From positions 62,001 through 126,000 of the forward strand of contig NZ_QLYR01000004.1 of assembly GCF_003268275.1 (NCBI RefSeq): a DNA stretch of 64,000 nucleotides. Direction: 5' to 3'. Position numbers and translations under genes: made by a program. The notes under the pieces are model-generated. The model saw only the letters and a program-made list of their open reading frames with translations. It had not been told where the DNA came from and did no database searches. This document shows positions 16,442 to 28,678 of this stretch, piece by piece (within the stretch, counting starts at the first letter, position 1; every line of letters begins with the position of its first letter). The DNA is from Hydrogeniiclostridium mannosilyticum. GTDB taxonomy: Bacteria > Bacillota > Clostridia > Oscillospirales > Acutalibacteraceae.

Positions 16442-17331
16442 GCCCGTCTGTTCTCCTCCAGCAGCCGCAGCAGCTCCGCTGCCGCCTCGCTCAGCGGCAC
16501 ACTCCGCAACCAACAGGCGCCAATGGCGCGGGGCGGAATCGCCGGAGACAGATCCACAGGGAAAACCGTCTCCTCTTTCAGTGCCTTCTGGCAAAATTCC
16601 TGTACCACACAGGCCAGGCCAAAGCCAATGGCGGCGAAGCTGGAAAGCAGCTCATGAGCGCCGAGCTCAATCTCGGGCGCCAACGCCACCCCTTGCCCGG
16701 CAAAAAAGCGGTCAACATAGCGCCGGCTGTTGGCGGCATTCTCCAGCATAATCAGCGGGTAGCCTGCCAGCTCCCCGGGGGTAACCGTTTTTTGTTTCAG
16801 CTGCGGAAATGCATGGCCCGCCACAAAAATATCGTGTACTGTCCGAATAGGGCGGGTGGAAAGCGCCTCGTCCTCAATAGGCAGGTTGACAATGGCAAGG
16901 TCCAGCTGCCCGGCCTTCAGGCATTCGACCAGCTGCAAGGAGGTGCGGTTGGTCACCATGAGCTGTACGCCGGGGTGCAGCTGGTGAAAGGCACTGATAT
17001 AGGGAAGCAGCAGCTCCTTGGTCGTGGTATCGGCCGCGCCGAGCTTTAGCTGGCCCGCCTCTAGGTTCTGCACACGCCGCAGCTTCTGCTCGCCCGAAGC
17101 CAGCAGCCGCATCGCGGCAGAGGCATGCTGATAAAGCAGCTCCCCCTCCGCGGTCAGCACGGCCCCCCGGCGTCCCCGGACAAACAGCCGCGCTCCCAGC
17201 TGCGCCTCCAGCCGCCGAACGGCCTGAGAAACAGCCGGCTGCGTAATGAACAGCCGCGCGGCCCCCTGGCTGAAGCTGCCTGCTTCTGCCACGGCGGAAA
17301 AAATACGATAAAGCTCTAAATCGGTTGCCAT
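16438..17331 (-). CDS. LysR-family transcriptional regulator
   Basis: A 297-residue protein, started at ATG 17331, seven bases after ATAGGAGGG. The N-terminal winged helix-turn-helix is clear (ELYRIFSAVAEAGSFSQGAARLFITQPAVSQAVRRLEAQLG), followed by the two-lobed effector-binding domain. Its start region faces the CofE-like gene at 17474 with a 142-base A+T-rich divergent region containing two TTACTTATA repeats. LysR proteins usually control the divergent gene, so the CofE-like gene is the best target candidate. The effector is unknown. Confidence 0.92.
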   Translation of the reverse strand: MATDLELYRIFSAVAEAGSFSQGAARLFITQPAVSQAVRRLEAQLGARLFVRGRRGAVLTAEGELLYQHASAAMRLLASGEQKLRRVQNLEAGQLKLGAADTTTKELLLPYISAFHQLHPGVQLMVTNRTSLQLVECLKAGQLDLAIVNLPIEDEALSTRPIRTVHDIFVAGHAFPQLKQKTVTPGELAGYPLIMLENAANSRRYVDRFFAGQGVALAPEIELGAHELLSSFAAIGFGLACVVQEFCQKALKEETVFPVDLSPAIPPRAIGACWLRSVPLSEAAAELLRLLEENRRA

Positions 17332-17357
17332 AAGCCCTCCTATCATTATTTATTATA

Positions 17358-17407
17358 TTACTTATAAAAAATAATAATTTTACTTATAGGTTTGTTTTCA
17401 TTATAAT
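17358..17407 (+). promoter_or_regulatory. Divergent LysR/CofE promoter region with a phased direct repeat
   Basis: TTACTTATA occurs at 17358-17366 and 17380-17388, exactly 22 bases apart, about two helical turns. The second copy overlaps a plausible -35 (TTTACT, 17379-17384), which has a 17-base spacer to TATAAT (17402-17407). This layout fits activation or repression of the CofE-like gene by the LysR protein. Confidence 0.6.
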
Positions 17408-17473
17408 AGGGTTGGCCCCTTTACGCAAGGGCCGTCCAATGATAAAACGAAAAATTAGAATAGGAGTTTTGAT

Positions 17474-18661
17474 ATGAGAACTGTTGGAACGGTATCGCGC
17501 GGCGTGCGCTGCCCAGTCATCCGCGAGGGGGACGATCTGGTCCAGATTGTAACCCAATCCATCCTGGAATGCGCGGAAGAACAGGGCATCGCTTTTCAGG
17601 ACCGGGACATCGTCGCGGTAACGGAAGCCGTGGTGGCCCGCGCGCAGGGCAATTATGCCACGACGGATGAAATTGCACAGGATTGCCGGGAAAAATTCGG
17701 CGCAGATGAAATTGCCATTACCTTCCCGATCATGAGCCGGAATCGCATTGCCATTTGCCTGAAGGGGATCGCCAAGGCCTTCAAAAAGGTCTATATCCTG
17801 ATGAGCTACCCCTCCGACGAGGTCGGCAACCACCTGTTTGAAGAAGATCTGTTGGACGAAAAGGGCGTTAACCCCTGGAGCGACGTTCTGGATGAAAAGC
17901 AATACCGCGATTTGTTTGGCTATGAAAAGCACCCCTTCACCGGCGTGGACTATGTGGAGTATTTTGGCGGCCTCTTCCGTTCCGAGGGCTGCGAGCCGGT
18001 TTTTATTTTCGGCAACGACGTGCGCGCCGTGCTGCGGCACACAAAAAATGTACTCTGCTGCGACATTCACACCCGTGAGCGCTCCCGCCGCCGGCTGCTG
18101 GCTGCCGGCGCGGAAAAGGTCCTGCTGCTCAGCGACCTGATGAACCGCCCGGTAACCGGCTCCGGCTACAATGAGCAGTTTGGCCTGCTGGGTTCCAACA
18201 AGGCAACCGAGGACCGCGTAAAGCTGTTCCCGCGCGACTGCCGCCAGTTTGTCGAGTCCTTACAGCAGAGCCTGCAGCAGGCTACCGGAAAACGCATGGA
18301 AGCGCTGATTTACGGCGACGGCGCCTTTAAGGACCCGGTGGGGAAAATCTGGGAGCTTGCAGACCCGGTGGTCAGCCCCGCTTACACAGCGGGATTGGAA
18401 GGCCAGCCAAACGAGCTAAAGCTCAAATACCTGGCGGACAACGACTTTGCAAACCTCTCCGGCGATGAGCTGACCGCGGCTATTAAGGACAGCATCTCCC
18501 ACAAGGAGGCCGACCTCAAGGGCGCCATGGCCAGCCAGGGGACCACTCCGCGGCGGCTGACCGACCTCATCGGCAGCCTCTGCGACCTCACCTCCGGCTC
18601 AGGAGATAAGGGGACGCCCATCATCTGGATTCAGGGCTACTTTGATAATTTCGCGAAATAA
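17474..18661 (+). CDS. CofE-like (F420-0:gamma-glutamyl ligase family) protein
   Basis: A 395-residue protein, started at ATG 17474 behind ATAGGAG. The N-terminal part (TVSRGVRCPVIREGDDL, IAFQDRDIVAVTEAVVARAQG) matches the opening of the CofE family, which adds glutamate to coenzyme F420-0 using GTP. Many Clostridia that do not make F420 carry such homologues of unknown function, and no other F420 gene is visible here. The Asp/Glu-rich segment VISPAYTAGLEGQPNELKL and DLIGSLCDLTSGSGDKGTP near the end are also characteristic. It is probably a gamma-glutamyl ligase acting on another acceptor, under LysR control. Confidence 0.75.
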   Translation: MRTVGTVSRGVRCPVIREGDDLVQIVTQSILECAEEQGIAFQDRDIVAVTEAVVARAQGNYATTDEIAQDCREKFGADEIAITFPIMSRNRIAICLKGIAKAFKKVYILMSYPSDEVGNHLFEEDLLDEKGVNPWSDVLDEKQYRDLFGYEKHPFTGVDYVEYFGGLFRSEGCEPVFIFGNDVRAVLRHTKNVLCCDIHTRERSRRRLLAAGAEKVLLLSDLMNRPVTGSGYNEQFGLLGSNKATEDRVKLFPRDCRQFVESLQQSLQQATGKRMEALIYGDGAFKDPVGKIWELADPVVSPAYTAGLEGQPNELKLKYLADNDFANLSGDELTAAIKDSISHKEADLKGAMASQGTTPRRLTDLIGSLCDLTSGSGDKGTPIIWIQGYFDNFAK

Positions 18662-18681
18662 GCCCACGATACAATTCAAAC

Positions 18682-18730
18682 AAAAAGCAGAGGCGTGGCC
18701 TACGGCCGTGCCTCTGCTTTTTCTGTTTTT
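18682..18730 (+). terminator. Terminator after the CofE-like gene
   Basis: AAAAAGCAGAGGC (18682-18694) pairs exactly with GCCTCTGCTTTTT (18710-18722), with a second stem GTGGCC/GGCCGT in the loop, then CTGTTTTT. Confidence 0.92.
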
Positions 18731-18742
18731 ATCCGTATGGCT

Positions 18743-18912
18743 TCGCCCTTTTGTGAGAGCGGAGCGCCCGCTAGAGTCCTTGCGGGCTGCTTTTGCCCGC
18801 ATAGCTCCGAGCAGGCTTCATCCTGCATTCTGACCTTGATGGGTGCGTAATCATTCATTTGCTCATAGCCAAGCGTCTCCCTCATCCTTGGCGAGGTTAA
18901 AATATTCCCCAT
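18743..18912 (-). other. Coding-like stretch, probable intergenic repeat or gene remnant
   Basis: On the minus strand a 70-codon frame (18912 to 18700) reads without stops and ends inside the terminator hairpin of the CofE-like gene. It has no credible ribosome binding site before either possible ATG. Its predicted sequence (MNDYAPIKVRMQDEACSE and later TLAGAPLSQKGEAIRI) looks protein-like but matches nothing I recognise. I treat it as a possible dispersed intergenic element. The rest of the gap 18913-19074 shows nothing. Confidence 0.3.
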
Positions 18913-19074
18913 CTTAGGGCGCTTTCATCACGCATAAAACCGCTTTTTCCATAAAAGCATTCACTCTATCCATGGCCGCGACATCCGTCTGCCGGTCAAT
19001 ACCGGCATCAAGGCTCCAGGCCCCTCTTCACCTGCCCCGGCGTTTTATATCCGGGTCCTATGGCCCGGTTAACG

Positions 19075-21339
19075 TCAGCCGGCCCTGCGCAGCAGGTAGC
19101 AGCCGCTCCCTGCCGGGCAGCTGGAAGAGCCGTCCTCAAAGACCCAGCCGTCTGAAAGGATGAAGTCGCCCTGCATCTCCTGCGGCGCCTTCAGGTCAAA
19201 GCGAATATGCCTGCCATCCTCCGTCTTTTCCCAGCGGACCTCAATTTTACCCAGCGGGCCCTCATGGTAGCCCTCGGCAAAGCTGAGCGCCTGCGGGAAA
19301 TGCGGCTGAATCGCAAACGTATCCACGCCCTTAAACGCCGGGTTGAGCCGGATGCCGCACAGCGCCTTGATAAACCAGGCGCTGATGTCGCCGAAGAAGT
19401 GATGGTTGCGCGAATTGACGCCCTGCTCCTCGGTATAGAAGTCCTCCGCCAGCGCGGTCTCGCCGCGGGCAACCCAGTTGCCGTACGAGGGCGCGTCCGG
19501 CTGAGTCATCACCCGGTAGGCCAGGTCAACCTCGCCAAAGTCTGACAGCACATGGAACAGCACGCGCGCGCCGAGCACGCCGCAGTCAATATGCTCCCGA
19601 TGCTCCTCGATCTTCTCCAGCAGCACCTGGAAAGCCTGCGGTTTCTCCTCCTCGTCGAGGACATCGTAATAGATCCCCATCGCCTGGGAGGTCTGGCAGC
19701 CGCCAATGAACGTCATGGTTTCACGGTCCAGCAGATGGGTGCGCACCGCCTCACGCAGTGACGCGGCGATATTTTCGCAAAATTCCTTTTGCGGCTGCAT
19801 ATCCATGGCGTCGAACAAAACCGCCATCTTGCGGCAGATGTCCATAGCCGTCACACTGTCGGTAAAGACCAGCGGGGAATGCGGCGGGTCGCTCGGCGCG
19901 CACCAATCCCCCAGGCCAAAGGCGATCAGTCCCTTTTCGTCACGCCGGGTGGTCAGGTAATGTGCATAGCGCAGGAAAGCCGCCGCCGACTCCCGCGCCA
20001 CGCTCAGGTCACCGCGCAGCTGGTAAAGGAAATACGGCAGCACCACCAGCACGCAGTCCCAGGCCGGGCCGTTGCCCCAAAGCGTGCCCCATCCGCCCGT
20101 GGGCACAATGCCGGGCACTGACCCGTTGTCGCCCATGGCCTTGCGGATATTGCGCATCCATTCCGCGTAATTGACATCGGGGTCCAGGTTCAGCAGGGCA
20201 TGCTCTGCCGACAGTGCCGCGTCGGCCGTCCAGCCGTTTTTTTCGCGGTGCGGGCAGTCGGTTGGGAAGTGGTAAAAGTTCGCCAGTGTCGCCACGCGCG
20301 TCATGGATTGCAGCTGATTGAGCACCTCGTCGGAGCAGCGGAAGCTGCCGCGCTCATGCAGCTCCGTGTTCATTACCACATAGGTCAGCAGCTCCGGCTT
20401 GGCCTGCGCCTCCGTAATACCCGTCACCTTGACGTAACGGAACCCGTGGTAGGTAAAGCGCGGCAGGTAGGTCTCTTTCCCGCCGCCCTTGCAGGTATAT
20501 TGATCCATTTGGATATAGAGCGGCATGTTCTCATATTCCGGGCGCACAAAGCGGATATTATCAAAGTAGAATTTTCCGTCCTTGATATACTCGCCGAACA
20601 CCATTTGAACCGTCTGGCCCGCCTCGCCGTTAATGTCCAGGCGGCAAAGGCCCGCGGCATTCTCGCCAAAATCATAAATGTAGGCATCGTCCTCCTGCCA
20701 AACGGCAATGGGCTTCAGCTCCTTCCAGGCCTTGATGGGGCGGGCCTCACAGAGTCGGGCCTCCCCGCGGGGCGCCTCAGAGAAGAAGGCGCGTTCCCAG
20801 CCGCTGTCGTCAAAGCCGGGCAGGTTCCAGCCCGGAATTTCCGCCCGGGCGTCATAGCGCTCGCCCATGCGCAGGTCGTCATAATAGATCGGCGAGGGCG
20901 CGCAGCGGAAGGATTCGTCCGCCTCAAACTCCGCCTCTGTACCGTCCACACCCGTAATCTCCATGCAGAGCGCGACCTTGGGCGCGGAGCGCCAGGCCGC
21001 CTTTTCAAAGTCCCACACATAGCCGCCGAAAGCGTTCTGCATACCGTTGCCCAGCTGCAGGCCAATGACGTTCTCCCCCACCTGAAGATATGGCGCCAGG
21101 TCGTAGGAGTCGTAGTAGAGGAGATCGTCGGGGTTGCTGATATAGGGCGATAAAAGCCCCTTGGTAACCTGCTCCCCGTTGATGTACAGCTCATAGAAGC
21201 CCAGCCCGCAGATGGTCAGCTCCGCCTTTTTGGGCAGCTGGGCCAGCGCAAAGGACCGGCGCAGGTACGGCGCGGCTACAAAATGGTACAGCCCGCACAT
21301 CTCCTTGGTCGCGGAAATAAATTGTTTAGAAAATTTCAT
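19075..21339 (-). CDS. GH78 alpha-L-rhamnosidase
   Basis: A 754-residue protein with the GH78 layout: N-terminal beta-sandwich binding domains (FYELYINGEQVTKGLLSPYI), an (alpha/alpha)6 catalytic barrel and a C-terminal beta-domain. The acidic cluster DCPHREKNGWTAD (residues 361-373) gives Asp361, Glu366 and Asp373 with the same spacing as the catalytic Asp567, Glu572 and Asp579 of the Bacillus RhaB enzyme. ETALAED later in the chain supplies a candidate general-base Glu. No signal peptide, so it hydrolyses imported rhamnosides. It is the last gene of the glycosidase operon, 22 bases after the GH2 gene. Confidence 0.93.
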   Translation of the reverse strand: MKFSKQFISATKEMCGLYHFVAAPYLRRSFALAQLPKKAELTICGLGFYELYINGEQVTKGLLSPYISNPDDLLYYDSYDLAPYLQVGENVIGLQLGNGMQNAFGGYVWDFEKAAWRSAPKVALCMEITGVDGTEAEFEADESFRCAPSPIYYDDLRMGERYDARAEIPGWNLPGFDDSGWERAFFSEAPRGEARLCEARPIKAWKELKPIAVWQEDDAYIYDFGENAAGLCRLDINGEAGQTVQMVFGEYIKDGKFYFDNIRFVRPEYENMPLYIQMDQYTCKGGGKETYLPRFTYHGFRYVKVTGITEAQAKPELLTYVVMNTELHERGSFRCSDEVLNQLQSMTRVATLANFYHFPTDCPHREKNGWTADAALSAEHALLNLDPDVNYAEWMRNIRKAMGDNGSVPGIVPTGGWGTLWGNGPAWDCVLVVLPYFLYQLRGDLSVARESAAAFLRYAHYLTTRRDEKGLIAFGLGDWCAPSDPPHSPLVFTDSVTAMDICRKMAVLFDAMDMQPQKEFCENIAASLREAVRTHLLDRETMTFIGGCQTSQAMGIYYDVLDEEEKPQAFQVLLEKIEEHREHIDCGVLGARVLFHVLSDFGEVDLAYRVMTQPDAPSYGNWVARGETALAEDFYTEEQGVNSRNHHFFGDISAWFIKALCGIRLNPAFKGVDTFAIQPHFPQALSFAEGYHEGPLGKIEVRWEKTEDGRHIRFDLKAPQEMQGDFILSDGWVFEDGSSSCPAGSGCYLLRRAG

Positions 21340-21361
21340 AAATAACTGTCCTCTCCTTTAC

Positions 21362-24397
<3,036 letters not shown>

Positions 24398-24437
24398 TCA
24401 GCCGCACGCGGCCCTCTTCATTCCCGGCGGCCCGGGC

Positions 24438-26528
24438 TCAGGTCAAATAGACGGCCACGCCGTCAAAATCCTTCAGGCCGCTGACCGTCAGGCTGCCGTT
24501 TTCAACCTTTGCGGCAATCCCCTCACGGGCGTACAGCTCCTCAATTTTCATATTACCCTGCAGGGGCACGCTCACGGTCTCCGGCGCGCCTGCAAAGCTG
24601 TGCAGAACCACAAGTGCCGCCTCCCCCTCAAAGCCTGTGCGCGCCACATACTGCCAGCCCTTAAGGTGGCGGTAGCTCCTCGGCTCATCGCCGCCGCGGC
24701 GGCTGAAGCCCTTGTCAATGACCGGCGCGGCCCGGTGGTAAAGCGCAATGCCCTGTTCCACCGCCGCCCATTGCTCCTCTGAGAGCCGGTCCACGCCGCC
24801 GGACAGGCAGCAGCGCCCCAGGAAGGTGGAGGCCATCTGGTAATGAACACGCTGCAGCGTCTGCTCCGGATGCAGCACCGCCCAGATCTGGCTTTGACGC
24901 GGCAGTACGGCGCGGTGCAGGTTTGCGGCGATGACGGGGATTTCCGGGCATTCGTGCGCGTCGGAGAAGGAGCTCATGCTGGTGATCTCCAGGAAACTGG
25001 GCACCAGCCGGTGCCCGCCCGAGGCGCAGTTTTCAATGACGATGTCGGGAATCTGGCGCCGGATTTCGCGGAAGAAGCGCTGCGTGCCCTCAATCTGGCG
25101 GCGCAGGCCCTCGCCGAGCGAATCCGGGTTTTCGCAGCCGATGCCGATGGTCTCGTTGTAATCAATTTTGATATAGCCAAAGCCATTTTCCTTCAGCAGG
25201 CCGATGACACGCTTTTCCAGGTAGGACACGACCTCCGGGTTATTCATGTCCCAGAAGCGGCGGCAGCCGTTGGTAACCGGCAGCCCGTCGCGCTGCAGGA
25301 GCTGGTCCAGCCAGCCGAAGGTCACCGCCGATTCGCCGCACATTTCCAGCTCAAACCACAGGCCAGGGATCATCCCCTGCGCGCGGATGGCATCCGCCGC
25401 GGCCTTGATGCCCCGGGGAAACTGCCCCTCGTTGGGAATCCACTCCCCCAGGTTGCTGCCCCAGCCCTTGACCGGGTCCGCATACCAGCCCGCGTCAATG
25501 ACGAAGTACCGCGCCCCATGGCGCGCCAGCCCCGCCGCAAGCTGCTCTACACGTTCCTGGCAGGGGTTCCCCCAGGTGGTGCAAAATTCATTAAAAATAA
25601 CCGGCATATCCCGCTCGCTGGGCGGGAGCTGCGCCTCCACCGCCGGGCGCATATTCTCCACCAAGCGCTGCATGGCCTCGTTCGCGCCGCCGGCACACGC
25701 CGTCAGCACCGCGCGCGGCGCGGTGAAGGACTCGCCCGCATAGAGCCTTTTCATCCAGTGCCCGCATTCGCGGTCCGCCAAGCCGCCGGAAAGGGAGAGG
25801 CCGCTGTCCCTGCGGTAGGCCTCCAGCTGCCAGGAGGATCCATGCGTCAGCTCCACAGCCCAGGTCACCCCCGCCGCGGTATCCTCAAGCGCCGCGATGG
25901 GGAAGTACTCCCGCACCGGCATGCTGCCGGTCTGATGCCAGCGGATGCTGTTGGCGCTGGAGCAGGCCCAGGAGGGCTCCAGCCCCAGCTCCTCCAGCGT
26001 CTGTGTCTTCATGCGCCCCTCCGCCGACCAGGAGCTGACCAGGCGGTGGAGCAGCAGCGTCTCCTCCGCGTCGCCCGGGGCAAACGGCGTAAGCCCGCCC
26101 AGTGTAAAGCTGCTGAGCATTTCCAATGTAATTGTCTCTTGGCTGCCGTTGACGACCTCGGTAACTACCTCTACACAGGGGGAGCCCGCGCGCCGCGATA
26201 CCCGGTGGATATAGCGCACCCCGCGGCCATTCCTCAGCTCGGTAATAATGACGCCGTCCTCCTCGCGCTGGCCGACATAGCGCATCTGGTCCACGGTCTC
26301 GCTGTTCCGCATCGTCCGGCCCTGTGAAAAACCGGTAGGGTAAATGTCGCCCACCAGCTTAGCCTGCACCAGCGGCTCCAGCTGGCAGCGCTCTTTCTCC
26401 ACCACGTCCTTTTTCCGCGCCGCCGGCGCCAGTTCCATCCCCACGCAGTCCGTCTTTGGGTCACGGTAATACGTCAGGCACAAATCCCCCATCAGATGGG
26501 AGGACAGCATTTCTCTTTGTTGTTCCAA
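24438..26528 (-). CDS. GH36 alpha-galactosidase family protein
   Basis: A 696-residue protein when started at TTG 26528, which follows AAAGGAG by 8 bases; an in-frame ATG 75 bases further upstream has no ribosome binding site and lies in a promoter-like stretch. The N-terminal beta-supersandwich and central barrel are GH36-like: NEFCTTWGNP, FVIDAGWYADP, YIKIDYNET with the nucleophile Asp456, and FSDAHE with candidate acid/base Asp523. Alpha-galactosidase is most likely; alpha-N-acetylgalactosaminidase is an alternative for this family. It is the first gene of the GH36-GH2-GH78 operon. Confidence 0.87.
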   Translation of the reverse strand: MEQQREMLSSHLMGDLCLTYYRDPKTDCVGMELAPAARKKDVVEKERCQLEPLVQAKLVGDIYPTGFSQGRTMRNSETVDQMRYVGQREEDGVIITELRNGRGVRYIHRVSRRAGSPCVEVVTEVVNGSQETITLEMLSSFTLGGLTPFAPGDAEETLLLHRLVSSWSAEGRMKTQTLEELGLEPSWACSSANSIRWHQTGSMPVREYFPIAALEDTAAGVTWAVELTHGSSWQLEAYRRDSGLSLSGGLADRECGHWMKRLYAGESFTAPRAVLTACAGGANEAMQRLVENMRPAVEAQLPPSERDMPVIFNEFCTTWGNPCQERVEQLAAGLARHGARYFVIDAGWYADPVKGWGSNLGEWIPNEGQFPRGIKAAADAIRAQGMIPGLWFELEMCGESAVTFGWLDQLLQRDGLPVTNGCRRFWDMNNPEVVSYLEKRVIGLLKENGFGYIKIDYNETIGIGCENPDSLGEGLRRQIEGTQRFFREIRRQIPDIVIENCASGGHRLVPSFLEITSMSSFSDAHECPEIPVIAANLHRAVLPRQSQIWAVLHPEQTLQRVHYQMASTFLGRCCLSGGVDRLSEEQWAAVEQGIALYHRAAPVIDKGFSRRGGDEPRSYRHLKGWQYVARTGFEGEAALVVLHSFAGAPETVSVPLQGNMKIEELYAREGIAAKVENGSLTVSGLKDFDGVAVYLT

Positions 26529-26550
26529 TACGCCCACTCCTTTTTCTGCA

Positions 26551-26627
26551 ATCAGCCGGATCAAGCGCGATGCCACCGCTTTACCGGCTTCCGGCTGATC
26601 CAATTGTGACCATTATAGCCGATTTCA
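26551..26627 (-). promoter_or_regulatory. Promoter/leader of the glycosidase operon with inverted repeat
   Basis: The minus strand has TATAAT (26617-26612) without a good -35. TGAAATCGGCTATA (26627-26614) overlaps it and resembles one half of a catabolite-responsive element. Downstream, ATCAGCCGGA (26551-26560) is the reverse complement of 26590-26599, giving a 10-bp inverted repeat with a 29-base interior just before the ribosome binding site. The -10 is plausible; the regulatory reading is inference. Confidence 0.45.
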
Positions 26628-26697
26628 ACGTAAATTCCTATAGAAAAATAAGCTTTTATTATGAAAATAATTACCCTTTTTTCCACTTCGCTCCGTC

Positions 26698-26726
26698 TTG
26701 TAAAAAAGCTTCAAGTGTATTATACT
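26698..26726 (+). promoter_or_regulatory. Sigma-A promoter of the MATE transporter gene
   Basis: TTGTAA (26698-26703), a 17-base spacer and TATACT (26721-26726). It supports a start codon for the transporter downstream of 26733 rather than the longer in-frame extension. Confidence 0.75.
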
Positions 26727-26783
26727 GCTAAGGAACACAGAGGCCGCTCCTCCGGGGCGGGCGGACGGGGGACTGAGACATCC

Positions 26784-28133
26784 ATGCTCATGACAAGGGA
26801 CAAACATTTTTACGGCTGGTTTTTTCGCCTGACGCTGACTATTGCGCTGCAAAACCTGATTGTATTCAGCGTAAGCTTTGCCGACAATATCATGCTGGGC
26901 GCGTACTCTCAGGATGCGCTTTCGGGCGTTGCGCTGGTTAACCAGATCCAGTTCATCTTGCAGATGCTCACCATGGGCGTCGGGGAAGGCATTGTGGTAC
27001 TGGGCGCACAGTTTTGGGGCAAACGCGACACCGAGCCCATTAAGCGCATCACCAACTGCGGCCTGCGCATTGGCCTTGTCATCAGCCTGCTGCTATGGGC
27101 GGCGGTCTTTTTCTTCCCTCATTTCTGCCTCTCGCTTTTCACCAATGAGGAGCGCGTCATCGCAGAGGGCATGCAGTACCTGCGCATTATCTGCTTTTCC
27201 TACCCGCTGTTTGCCTTTACCAATATCCTGCTGTGCAGCCTGCGCAGTGTGGAGACGGTGCGAATCGGCTTTTTCGTCTCCCTGTCCACCCTGATGATCA
27301 ACGTCGGCCTCAACTATGTGCTGATCTTCGGCAACTTCGGCGCGCCGCGTATGGGCTCCGCCGGCGCCGCGGCTGCTACGCTTACGGCCCGGGCAGTGGA
27401 GGCCGTCATTGTCACCGCCTATCTGCTGCTGGCCGACAAAAAGCTGCGGCTGCGGCCGCGCGACTTCCTCCGCCTGGACCACAGCCTGTTCAAGCGCTAC
27501 CTGAAGGTAGGGCTGCCGGTTATCATCTCCAACGGCTTGTGGGGCATTGGTACCGCGGTGCAGACCGCCATACTCGGGCATATGGGCGACGACGCCATCG
27601 CGGCCAACAGCGTAGCCTCGGTGGTATTCCAAATTCTCACCGTGGTCGTCTACGGCGCGGCCAACGCCTCCTCCATCATTATCGGCAAAACCATCGGCCA
27701 GGGTGCGGAAAAGCTGGTGCGCCTTTACGCAAAAACGCTGCAGGTTCTCTACCTATTGCTGGGTGTCGCCACCGGGCTGTGCCTATTTCTCGTCCGCGAC
27801 TGGGTGCTGGGCTTTTATGTCATTTCGCCGGAGAGCAAACAACTGGCCAGCGAATTTATGATGGTGCTCAGTGTCACCTGCATCGGCACCGCCTACCAGA
27901 TGTCTGCCCTAACCGGGATTGTGCGCGGCGGCGGCGACACCAAATTTGTGCTGTTCAACGACATGATTTTCGTATGGCTGGTCGTCATTCCGCTCTCTTC
28001 GCTGGCTGCCTTTGTCTGGGGCCTTCCGCCCATGGCTGTCTTTATTTTCCTCAAATGCGACCAGGTCCTCAAATGCTTCGTCGCCGCCGTCAAGGTCAAC
28101 CGCTTCCGCTGGATTCGCCGCCTGACGGACTGA
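26784..28133 (+). CDS. MATE-family efflux transporter
   Basis: A 449-residue membrane protein. ATG 26784 gives the usual MATE length and lies after the promoter; an ATG six bases later is equally possible. Twelve hydrophobic segments in two homologous halves are visible, with FADNIMLGAYSQDALSGVALVNQIQFILQM as the typical first helix-loop. It exports drugs or metabolites in exchange for sodium or protons. The GNAT gene follows by 59 bases, so both may be one transcript. The predicted leader covers 26733-26783. Confidence 0.9.
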   Translation: MLMTRDKHFYGWFFRLTLTIALQNLIVFSVSFADNIMLGAYSQDALSGVALVNQIQFILQMLTMGVGEGIVVLGAQFWGKRDTEPIKRITNCGLRIGLVISLLLWAAVFFFPHFCLSLFTNEERVIAEGMQYLRIICFSYPLFAFTNILLCSLRSVETVRIGFFVSLSTLMINVGLNYVLIFGNFGAPRMGSAGAAAATLTARAVEAVIVTAYLLLADKKLRLRPRDFLRLDHSLFKRYLKVGLPVIISNGLWGIGTAVQTAILGHMGDDAIAANSVASVVFQILTVVVYGAANASSIIIGKTIGQGAEKLVRLYAKTLQVLYLLLGVATGLCLFLVRDWVLGFYVISPESKQLASEFMMVLSVTCIGTAYQMSALTGIVRGGGDTKFVLFNDMIFVWLVVIPLSSLAAFVWGLPPMAVFIFLKCDQVLKCFVAAVKVNRFRWIRRLTD

Positions 28134-28192
28134 GCCTACCGGGCCGCATAGCGCCGGCGAGGCCCATTATCCGCGCTGAAAGGAGAAAGCCC

Positions 28193-28678
28193 ATGAATAT
28201 GAATTTCCGGCACTGCGTCTTGTGCGCCCTGACCGAAAAGGCAGCCGCCGAAATCAGCCTTTGGGAATGGCCGCCGCCCTACGATGTCTACAGCTTTAAA
28301 GGAAGGCCCAACGGCTACCTAATGGACCGCTCCACCTGGGGGAACGAGCAATTCTGTCTGCTGTCTGGGGATTCCCTTGAAACCGTGATCGGCCAGGTTG
28401 CCTGCCAGCCTGACCAAGGGGCCCTCTGGGTGGGCTGGGCGCTGGCGCCACGGCTCTGCGGGCAGGGTTTAGGCGCATTGTTTGTGCAAAAGGCCGTATT
28501 GGAGCTGCGACGGCTGAAGGGCCATGAGGGGAGAATCTTCCTGAAGGTTGCCGCCTCCAATCAAAGGGCCATCCGGGCCTATCAAAAAGCCGGTTTCCAC
28601 TACCGGGCCGCCGAGATCGACGAGGTGCCCTATACCGGCCAGCCGGAAAGCTTTTGGATCATGCAGGCCGGCCGGTAA
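28193..28678 (+). CDS. GNAT family N-acetyltransferase
   Basis: A 161-residue protein started at ATG 28193 behind AAAGGAG. A clear GNAT fold: LWVGWALAPRLCGQGLGALFVQKAV is the acetyl-CoA loop and helix, and VAASNQRAIRAYQKAGFHYRAAE is motif B. The pattern (single compact domain, Asn-Gln-Arg-Ala-Ile) is close to RimJ/RimL-like enzymes. Located directly after the MATE transporter, which could hint at a shared resistance role, but there is no direct evidence. Its stop codon lies inside the long hairpin that follows. Confidence 0.85.
   Translation: MNMNFRHCVLCALTEKAAAEISLWEWPPPYDVYSFKGRPNGYLMDRSTWGNEQFCLLSGDSLETVIGQVACQPDQGALWVGWALAPRLCGQGLGALFVQKAVLELRRLKGHEGRIFLKVAASNQRAIRAYQKAGFHYRAAEIDEVPYTGQPESFWIMQAGR

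Noticed and set aside
24843-26327. A 494-codon plus-strand open frame
   Set aside because: Antisense to the GH36 gene in the same codon register; composition typical of a mirror frame.
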